Of a stretch of DNA of 64,000 bases, positions 56,517 to 64,000 are shown piece after piece. The first letter of the stretch is position 1. Each line of letters begins with the position of its first letter. Made by a program: the position numbers and the translations under genes. The stretch covers positions 30,663,164 through 30,727,163 of the forward strand of contig OZ026524.1 in assembly GCA_964019695.1 (NCBI GenBank). Reading direction: 5' to 3'. The stretch is from Loripinus fragilis (lineage: Eukaryota; Mollusca; Bivalvia; Lucinida; Lucinidae). The notes beneath the pieces were generated by a model. It saw nothing but the letters and a program-made list of their open reading frames with translations, did not search any database and had not been told where the DNA came from.

Positions 56517-56948
56517 TTGGCCTTGACGTGAAAAAACCTGATTTTGTTGTATGCGAACAACATCCGCGAAGTCTGATCAGTACCTTTGTTTGTTTGATTT
56601 GATTCTTTACGTCCCATCTACAATCTTTCAGTTAAACAGCGATGGGTCTTCCTGGGTTGAACCAGTACTAAGCTAGGATAAATGTGTCTTGCAAGGACCA
56701 CAACGCAGTGAAGTCCGTGAGTTTCTTTCCCGCTGCCCCTCGGTCTCGAGTCAAGCACTCTACCACTGAGCCGCTGCACTCCCTCAGTACCTTTGTTATT
56801 CTATCTCGAAGTAGATCTTCTTAGAACTTTAAAAAACTTACTTTTTGCAAAAAAGTCAATATACCAGCTAGTCTCTGTTGCTGAGCAGGCTGGTCGGAAC
56901 CTTACCTGGTCGAAAAACCCAGAAGATGTTTTCTCACATTGTAGCCCA
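56517..56948. mobile_element. MITE AC, copy 3, split by a SINE1
   Basis: TTTGGCCTTGACGTGAAAAAACC at the left and TTTTCTCACATTGTAGCCCA at the right are the AC ends. The normal interior (CTGATCAGTACCTTTGTT) is duplicated on both sides of the SINE: AGTACCTTTGTT occurs at about 56579 and again at about 56786. Confidence 0.75.
56592..56783 (-). mobile_element. SINE1, copy 7 (minus strand)
   Basis: The + strand shows the reversed tail TTTGATTTGATTCTTTACGTC, GGTTGAACCAGTACTAAGC and GTCTCGAGTCAAGCACTCTACC. It is flanked by direct AGTACCTTTGTT repeats, a target duplication of about 12 bp. Confidence 0.85.
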
Positions 56949-56969
56949 TTTAACTGTCAACTTGATAGT

Positions 56970-57165
56970 GGTGACTTAATGTCATCTGCTGGATAACCTT
57001 TACAAACAGTTTGGACCCAGATCAAGACTGACAGAATGTCGGTCCTGATCTAGATCCAAACCTTTTGACACTCTGCTTAGACTTCTAGTGTTCCTGAAAG
57101 AATTTTTGAAAAAGTTGATTTTGAAAAGCATGAAAAATATACCCAGTATGCAATGAAACTGATCA
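56970..57165 (+). mobile_element. HP4 MITE, copy 4
   Basis: GATAACCTTTACAAACAGTT, CAGATCAAGACTGACAG, GTCCTGATCTAGATCCAAAC and TACCCAGTATGCAATG follow the same order as at 40545. Confidence 0.65.
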
Positions 57166-57462
57166 TAGGTTTGGAAAGTTTATATTTCTGGGTGAGATAA
57201 GGTTTCAGAAGCTATGCTAACAATGTGACTGACAGCATCTGTGAGATGTCCTGATCACATCCAGGTTCTTCAGGAGAAAATAGTCCAACAAAATATAAAA
57301 AATCTTATTGGAACCGTTTTGGTCTGATTGGTTATGATCCAACAGTCCAGTCAAATATTGTATTGAGTGTAGAATAACCATCCAGTTATAGGGCTGAAAT
57401 AAGAGAGCTTTAACACTCCATGGTTGCTCTCCAGCCACATGCCTTAACATGTGAAAGACTTT

Positions 57463-58072
57463 TTATGCCCCCAACTTTGGAAAAGTTGAAGGGGCATATT
57501 GCTTTCGTCTTGTCCGTCCGTGTGTGTGTCCCTCCGTCCATTACAAAATATATTAAGATACAGTTTTAAAATTTCATATATGGATTCCTCATCAAAAAAT
57601 AATTAACACATAGTCTGGATTATGCCCCTTTGTGGAGTTATGCCCCTTTTACAGGGTCATAATGAAATTCTGTAATCGAGATATCTCAAAAACTGTAACA
57701 GCTATGAGCTTCAAACTTGGTCAGCAAATAGAGCATAATGAGTAGATAACCTGGTGGAAATTTAAAAAAAAAGTTATTTTATTATTGTTTTTGTTATTGC
57801 CCTTTGCGAATTTGGACATAGAAAGTTTGATATATCAAAAACTATAACAGCTTTGAGCTTCAAACTTGGTCAGGTAATAATGGATAATGAGTAGATAATC
57901 TGGTGAAAATTAAAAATAAAAGTTAATTAATTTTTTTTTAGTTTATTGCCTAGCTTTGCAAATTTTTGGCATTGAAAACTTGTAATGAAGATATCTCAAA
58001 AACTATTACAACAAGGAGCTTCAAACTTGGTCACATGATAGAAGATAATGAGTAGATCACTTGGTGAAAATT

Positions 58073-58113
<41 letters not shown>

Positions 58114-58502
58114 AGTTAATGCCCTTTGCAAATTTTGGCATTGAAAACTTGTAGTCAAGATATCTCAAACACTATTACAGCAAGTAGCTTCAAACTTAGT
58201 CAGCTGATAGCAGATAATGAGTAGATAACCTGGTGAAAATTAAAAAAATATATATATGTATTTTTTCGAGTTATTGCCCTTTGTAAATTTGGTCATTGAA
58301 AACTTGTCATCAAATTATCTTGAAAATTATTGTAGCTAGGAGCTTCAAACATGGTCAGTTGGTAGAAGATGATGAGTAGATTATATACCTGGTGAAAATT
58401 TAAAACAAAAGTTATTTTATTTTTTTAAGTAATTGCCCTTTGTAAATTTGGGCATTGAAAACTTAGGAACCCTTCTTGACAAGCAAAGGGTTGGGGGCAT
58501 AA
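57463..58502 (+). mobile_element. GTCCGTCC element with TATGCCCCCAAC ends, full length
   Basis: TATGCCCCCAACTTTGGAAA / AGTTGAAGGGGCATA is a terminal hairpin, followed by TTGTCCGTCCGTGTGTGTGT. The right end GGGTTGGGGGCATAA mirrors the left. Five tandem units of about 145-180 bp (AGCTTCAAACTTGGTCAG, GATAATGAGTAGATAACCTG, TTATTGCCCTTTGCAAATTT) fill the interior. A T run spans 58076-58112. Confidence 0.75.
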
Positions 58503-58509
58503 TGCTTCA

Positions 58510-59300
58510 TAAACATCATTTCTAGTTACAGACTAAAACTTCATCTATGGACACATGCACTGTCCTGTATCTCTGTTTATTCAAAGTCTGTTGTGAAGTT
58601 AGAGAAGCTTGAGACTGGGACATCGAAGTGAGTTTTTTTAAATCTCCAGAAAAAACAGTAAAACTAGTAAGGTAAACCAACAGGCTGTATTAAATCTTTA
58701 AATATTTTATCATTTTCCTAAAAATCTGGACAGGACAATTACTTTTAACAGTGTCACTCTCAAAACTATAGACAGAACCTCAAAAATATTTTATTTTTTC
58801 AACAAAACAAATAATATTAAGAGTCCGCAGATAAAATATAAAAATAATTTTAGAAATTAAATTTTATTTTTTTTCTACTTTACGGAAAATTACAGTAGGA
58901 GGGTTCGTAAATCAACTGATAAAAAAATTCTGGCCTAAAGGTGACACAGGATTGAGACTTACTTATATGAGTGATCATTGGCCCTTTAGGCCCCTTAAGC
59001 TAGAAGTTACTGACCTTGACCCCATTTTCAAGATCACAGCAGCACTTAAACTGTTTGAATAGTGGAGGGACATGTATATTTCTGTCTGGTGTATGATTCT
59101 AGACTACATATGTATGTTTCTCCTTTAAGACTGTCTCCCCATCATAAAAAGTGTCCTGCTGACATTAATTAGTAATAAAATGGAATACAATTGTTAATTG
59201 CTCTTGTACAACAGCCTCGATCTACATGTAAATGTATTAAAGTAGTTCGCTGAAGTTTAAGGTTTAGGCTACTGAAGAATTAGAGATTGTCTTACCCTAT
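58510..59300. other. AT-rich stretch, nothing recognised
   Basis: There are no clear repeats, and no open frame over 60 codons. Confidence 0.4.
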
Positions 59301-59309
59301 CCAATCATA

Positions 59310-59518
59310 TGGGCGGGTGTGAGAAAACCTGTCTTCGGTGTTTGCGAACAACAAAGGCACATACCAGACTGCGGATCAGTGCCTTTGTTATTCGTTTATT
59401 GGAAAGTATCATAGTAAAATTTCATTTTCTAGCTGGTCTCAACAGTAGCTAAGGAGACCGATTGAATCTCACTTTGTCGGAAACCCCAAAGACAGGTTTT
59501 ATCGTGACGAAGACCATA
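59310..59518. mobile_element. MITE AC, copy 4
   Basis: GTGAGAAAACCTGTCTTCGG at the left pairs with CCCCAAAGACAGGTTTTATC at the right. The interior GATCAGTGCCTTTGTTATTC and GTCTCAACAGTAGCTAAGG fits the family. Confidence 0.75.
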
Positions 59519-59568
59519 TACTATTGAACTTTCAAGAAAGCTGATTTATGCAGTTGGATGTGTGTATA

Positions 59569-60605
59569 CATATATACTGACGTCAACTAAAACGCCTCAC
59601 TCATAATCACTGATTTCTTAGCGATGATGTATAAAAATGAACAGCCACATACTTTATGTAGAGGCTGGACGATGTTGGAAAATGACTTTAATTTGATATG
59701 CAGGTGACACGTTATTACGATGACGTCATACAGGCTGAACGTACACATGACGGCATTGTGCATCGATCACTTATGATTTCAATTTGAATTTGCACCCAGT
59801 TTGTGCTGCTTATGTTTTGCTAATCAATGAACAAATTTTGGATCATTTTTTCAAACAATTGTGCTTGCGAGTAATAACTTTATGAAATTATGATGTCATA
59901 TTAAAGACAAAATGTAAGGTCCGTTTACGAAACTTGCAAACGTTCTCGTTATGATTTAAGTAATGGAAAAAAATGATAAGGGGATACATTAGGTAATGTA
60001 CACAGAATATGCCTACATAAAATTACGTTTATTTAAGATGAGCTGTAACGCCCAATGGCCAGTCGTTGGTCTACGTTAACGTCACCCAAAACTGCCGTCT
60101 AGAACATGTGCCATATTGCGTTTCCTCAGCAATAGTCGCTGGTTAAAGACTAAAGATTTTTGCAAAGGATTGGTAACAATCTTTTCACCCACTTTGCAGA
60201 GTCATGACATTTAAGTTTTACTGAAATGCATGGCGAAAAGGTGGGTGGGGTAAGTTGTTTCGTTCAGCAGAAGCATACAAACATTGTCTGAACATTATAA
60301 ACGCATTTTTGGTAAAATAGAGACTGTTTTACAATGGTAAAACAAGTTTTTCCTGTCAACGGGTTGTGTCTGGAAACAGAGCAAATGTGGCTAAAATCTT
60401 GTGTCACACGAAATGGTGGCCCCTGTCTCAAACCGAGGTCGTTTTCTCAGCCTCAAATATTCTTTCAGCAATTTTGTTTTCATGAGATACGCTTGACTGA
60501 TAAGATGTTATAATGCACTAAAATTCATAACTTTAGTCTAATCAGTCTAAGAGATATTTACATTTATTTTTAGATGAGGCATTTTTTCTTGACGTCAGTA
60601 TATAA
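59569..60605. mobile_element. TIR element with TATATACTGACGTCAA ends, about 1.0 kb
   Basis: TATATACTGACGTCAACTAA / AACGCCTCA is mirrored by TGAGGCATTTTTTCTTGACG / TCAGTATATA. The interior includes GATGACGTCAT (CRE-like) near 59719 and no coding frame. Confidence 0.65.
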
Positions 60606-60639
60606 TGGAAAATTAATTTGTCACAGCTATGGGTGAATG

Positions 60640-60895
60640 ATTTTGAGAACAGGATCATAAGTTCTATCCCAGCTCAGGCCCCATGTAATTTTCGTGGAGA
60701 TTGATCATGGTCATTCTCCTCCTGCCGCTTATTCAAGAAGGGCTGTTCTCAGTTATAAGCGAAAGTATGTGCACTGAGTACTGGCTAACTGCTTAATCTA
60801 AGCTTGCACAGGAAAAGTGTGATTAGGTTATCTGGCGTCTTGACATGACCATAGTTCTTGACTGGGATGTTAAAAACCAAACAAACCAAACAATC
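60640..60895 (+). mobile_element. SINE2, copy 4 (5'-truncated)
   Basis: It starts within the B-box region (TATCCCAGCTCAGGCCCC) and continues TTCGTGGAGATTGATCATGG, GAAAGTATGTGCACTGAGTA and ACTGGGATGTTAAAAACCAA. Confidence 0.75.
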
Positions 60896-61230
60896 TTAAT
60901 GACATTTGACAGTCTTTGGTTCCTGTGAACTAAATTAATAACTGTTTTCAACAACCTCCCTAATGTCTACAGAGCTGGAGAGTCAAAGTTCATCAATGGC
61001 CGACAGCAATTTTTTAATGCCCTTTTCTTATACATACTCATTTGAATTCTGGAGTCTGTAAAGCATTGGAACAGGTAGTTGAAGACAACCAGGTTGTTAT
61101 TTTTAATGAGCTGGAAAGATTATCTCAGCAAGTAGCTAAGAAATTAGATAAAGTAATTAAGCCATATCAGATGCAAAGGTCAATGTTGCTATGAAGGGTT
61201 GTACAAATATCTACTGCCCAGAGCCCCCTA

Positions 61231-61254
61231 CCCCCCCCCCCCCCCCCCCCCCCC
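61231..61254. repeat. Poly-C tract, 24 bases
   Basis: Uninterrupted C run. Confidence 0.9.
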
Positions 61255-61495
61255 ACCTACTCCGCACTATAGCCGTACCAAATGTTATCTCTGGACTCCA
61301 CCACTTTCTGCAGGATCCTCTCTCCATGTAGTGGACAGCTGAACAACCAATCAGATTGCAGGGATGGTATAATGCACTTGCTGAGAAGTACCCATACTCT
61401 TTGCTCCAACATTCAACTGGTCTTCTGATAAATAAATTGGGGTTCCAGATTCAAAGCATATCCATATTTATCTTGTCTTATTTCTTCATTAAAGT

Positions 61496-61561
61496 GTATG
61501 CTCTGGGTATTCATTAGAATTGCCTCAGAGAGGCAATTCTAATGAATTATCACAGCATATG
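61496..61561. repeat. HP1-variant hairpin (GAATTGCCTC centre), copy 2
   Basis: GTATTCATTAGAATTGCCTC and GAGGCAATTCTAATGAATTA form the arms, within GTATGCTCTGG / CACAGCATATG. Confidence 0.65.
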
Positions 61562-61908
61562 CATTTCTAGAGAGATGAGGAAATGAGTATATCTAGGGAT
61601 GAAAGAAAAGCTGCTTGTCTAGAATAGTTGGAACATGCAGAAGCAAAGATCATGCCTGTTAAATTGGGATAAACAAATTAGAGCTGTTTGCTGTAACATG
61701 ACTAGCATATACATGTATATTTTGACCACCAAAATTAAGTTTGTACTGCAATTAATATTGCATGTAAATTGCCTGTGAGGACTGTTGGTGTTTCTGTTCA
61801 GAAAGATTGTATGAACACTTAACATGCTTAATGTTCATTGTGTCTTTTGATAATGATCTATGCACCTCCACTGTGGAAGTTTCTGTTCATAAAGGCATGC
61901 CACCATGG

Positions 61909-62808
61909 AGTGTAGGACCAAAGCCCACTAGGACAAAAGCCCACTGGACAAAAGCCCACTGGGACAAAAGCCCACTGGGACAAAAGCCCACTAGGACAAA
62001 AGCCCACTTATATGCATTTAACAGGGGTAGGTTTGAACAAACCCCAGAGGAGGGGGGCACTCTCATTTTTTCTTCATACTTGGGCTCGGGCCCCCAAATG
62101 AATATTTGAAATTTTAGCAACCCAAAAAATATCCTCTTTTCGACCCTTAAATGCATAGAAATGACCTCTAAATATAGTCCAATTTTGTGATGACCCCCCA
62201 AAAATATCCACAAAATCTTAATACCCCCAAAAATATTGAAATTCAAAATTTTGAACCCCCAAAAATAGCCCGGCCAATGTATGTATGAAAATATCTGAAA
62301 ATCACCCCCCCCCCCCCCCCTGGGGGATAAACGGACAGACAGACCTTAGAAGAAGAATCTCCCTTCTTCTCAGGTCTTTTTGTTTGGCACTTTCATAAAA
62401 GTGCATGCTAATTGTTACTACCAGATCAAAGGTCATTTGGATTAATTAGACATATGTTTCCCAATTATAATAGGTTCCCCAATTATAATAGATTGTTTGA
62501 CCCAAACTGTGAATTGAAATTCTTTAAATATCAATGGCTTTTACAACCCAAATTAGTTGTTTGTCACAACATACAGGAGAAATAATAATGTCAGTGAAAA
62601 CACACTGCAGCTGTGACTTACCCTGAAGGAGCAGTCTGATCAGGGTTAACATTTTTATAAAAAAGACCTAAACCTATTCTTTTTTCAAAGAAGTGGGCTT
62701 TTGTCCACCCTGCCAATTTAAGCAGTGGGCTTTTGTCCAGTGGGCTATTGTCCAGTGGGCTATTGTCCTAGTGGGCTTTTGTCCCAGTGGGCTTTTGTCC
62801 GTTCCCCG
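61909..62808. mobile_element. Foldback-like element D with tandem GGACAAAAGCCCACT arms
   Basis: About six head-to-tail units of GGGACAAAAGCCCACT (61915-62010) face five or six units of AGTGGGCTTTTGTCCC (62694-62800). This is the classic foldback layout of tandem repeats in inverted arms. The middle holds AT-rich sequence and a C run at 62307-62320. CCACCATGG lies outside both arms in the same orientation (61900-61908 and 62809-62817). Confidence 0.75.
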
Positions 62809-63335
62809 CCACCATGGGTGATTGTGTTAATAAAGATTGTGGGCATCTTGTCTAATAACTGACACCATGGATGTTTATGTTGACAAAGATTGAACACATC
62901 TTATCTTGTTTTTTTCACTATGTATCTTTATGATGATTTAAGATCGTAGGCATCTTGTCAATTGCACTATGGGTGTTTAGAATGATAAAGATTATAGACA
63001 TCTTTTCTATATTGCACCATAGGTGTTCTTAGTGGTAGAGTCCTGGACTCGAGATCCAGGGCTTGCCGCTCGAACCTCACCGGAGGCACTGCATTGTGTC
63101 CTTGAGCAAGACACTTTATCCTATGCTTAGTACTGTTTGAACCTGGGAAGACCCATATGCATCCCAACATAACTGAAAAATTGTTGGCTGGGATGTAAAG
63201 AACCTACCCAAACAAAGCACCATGAGTGTTTATGGTTATAAAGATTGTATGTTTCTTGTCTATTGCACTATTAGTGTTTATGATGATAAAGATTGTAGAC
63301 ATCTTTTCTATTGCACTATGAGCCCTCATGGAAAT
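62809..63335. repeat. Decayed tandem repeat, about 57-bp unit
   Basis: CACCATGGGTGTTTATGNTGATAAAGATTGTAGACATCTTNTCTATTG-type units recur at 62811, 62862, about 62960, 63009, 63220 and 63268. A SINE1 interrupts the array. Confidence 0.7.
63023..63216 (+). mobile_element. SINE1, copy 8
   Basis: TTCTTAGTGGTAGAGTCCTG (A box), GCTCGAACCTCACC (B box), GTGTCCTTGAGCAAGACACT and GGCTGGGATGTAAAGAACC are present. It is inserted in the 57-bp tandem array. Confidence 0.8.
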
Positions 63336-63344
63336 TTCATGTCT

Positions 63345-63905
63345 GAACCTGTATGAATCACCTTCTGAATATTTGCTTAAGCATTTCTGAATTGGACTGA
63401 ATCATTCCATTATCCCCTTTTCTGAATCTTTGCTGCTTTTCGGACCTTTAAGCCATTATTCAGACCGTTCAAGATTGATTCAGATCAGCAATTTATGAAA
63501 ATCCCTTGTGATTCAGATATTATCTGCAATGATTCAGAAGCTTTCAGATGTAGTTCAGAAAAATTCAGAAAAGGTTCTGAAGCATTTAGCCACGATTCAG
63601 AAATACTCAGAAGCATTCAGACATGATTATGAGGTATTCAGACATACTTAGTAATGATTCAGTAATAGTGCAGCTTGATTCAGAAATATTTAGCGATGAT
63701 TCAGATATATTAAGTCACAATACAGATATATTCAGCTATGATTCAGAAATATTCTGTCATGATTCAGATACCTTAAGCTCAGATTCAGTAAAATTCAGCC
63801 TTGATTCAGAGGTATTCAGCAATGATTCTGATTACTACAGCTCAGATTCAGAGAAATTCAGCTATGATCCAGAAGCATTCAGCCATGATTTATAAATACT
63901 CAGCA
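63345..63905. repeat. Decayed 21-bp minisatellite (GATTCAGAAATATTCAGCNNT)
   Basis: GATTCAG recurs every 21 bp from about 63590 to 63890, and more loosely from 63345. The + frame 63623-63895 reads DSEIFS-type heptads, which is expected from a 21-bp period. It shows no other sign of coding. Confidence 0.7.
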
Positions 63906-64000
63906 CAATAGTATTCAATACTGAATTCAACGACTGGTAAACAGAAACAGTAAATAGATTCAACAAAAACAAGGCAATGCTAAATATATTATGTTTTGCT
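63906..64000. other. Unrecognised tail of window
   Basis: AT-rich sequence, too short to classify. Confidence 0.4.

Larger units (their letters stand above)
44058..64000 (+). other. FNDC3 intron (5' part), continuing past the window
   Basis: The intron starts at the GTACGT donor at 44058. I found no frame resembling the next FNDC3 segment (MSPNG / VPPGY-type motifs) in the rest of the window, so at least 19.9 kb is probably intron. It holds SINEs, palindromic MITEs, two foldback-like elements and minisatellites. A small exon missed by eye cannot be excluded. Confidence 0.55.

Overview
The window is eukaryotic nuclear DNA: AT-rich and intron-like, with spliced-exon signals, tRNA-derived SINEs, decayed non-LTR retrotransposons and a very high density of short terminal-inverted-repeat (TIR) elements. 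The repeat styles (GTCCGTCC-type elements, elements ending in AGCTCACCTG, many palindromic MITEs) remind me of marine bivalve molluscs. That placement is an inference from repeat style plus one conserved animal gene; it is not proven by the sequence. I see no bacterial or viral gene. Almost every short open frame is a chance frame inside a repeat. The one gene I can support is an FNDC3A/FNDC3B-type gene (fibronectin type III domain containing 3) on the + strand. A single exon, 43218-44057, carries its N-terminal coding region (first ATG 43268) and ends with the conserved INPGETFSVR block, with a clean acceptor and donor on its two sides. The remaining exons, including all FN3 domains, must lie beyond the right edge. 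A CpG-richer patch with a ZNF143/THAP11-like motif, a YY1-like motif and a GT donor at 12753-12874 is a candidate promoter and noncoding first exon, which would put a roughly 30 kb first intron upstream of the coding exon. Layout: 1-12.7 kb holds TIR elements, GGGGTCC repeats, a nested large-TIR element (3.3-5.1 kb), a dispersed repeat present again in inverted form at 12.1-12.75 kb, and a TGACCTTGACC-rich element. 12.7-13.5 kb holds the candidate promoter and a LINE tail. 14.6-17.8 kb holds two LINE corpses facing tail to tail, each broken by later insertions. 18-22 kb holds MITEs and a GGGGTCC element with a 40-base poly-C tract. 22-27.4 kb is an AGGTCA-rich element split by a 4.1 kb foldback-like element whose insertion site can be read by comparison with a paralogous repeat unit. 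28-41 kb holds SINEs, MITEs, a CpG-rich foldback-like element and a 21-bp minisatellite. 41.8-42.9 kb is another foldback-like element directly upstream of the FNDC3 exon. 46.1-49.0 kb is a foldback-like element built of TTCTAGAAC palindromes. 49-64 kb holds more TIR elements, a 172-bp palindrome, a 41-bp minisatellite and a foldback-like element whose arms are tandem GGACAAAAGCCCACT units. The recurrent theme, and my best candidate for something undescribed, is a set of at least six non-coding elements that share one architecture (short TIRs around an interior of short repeats that flip orientation or decay like satellites) but differ in TIR and repeat unit. A second theme is a very abundant perfect-hairpin MITE family (about 14 copies here) with centre AACCGTCTCAATGAGACGGTT-like arms, which would fold into strong RNA hairpins wherever it is transcribed, including inside the FNDC3 introns.
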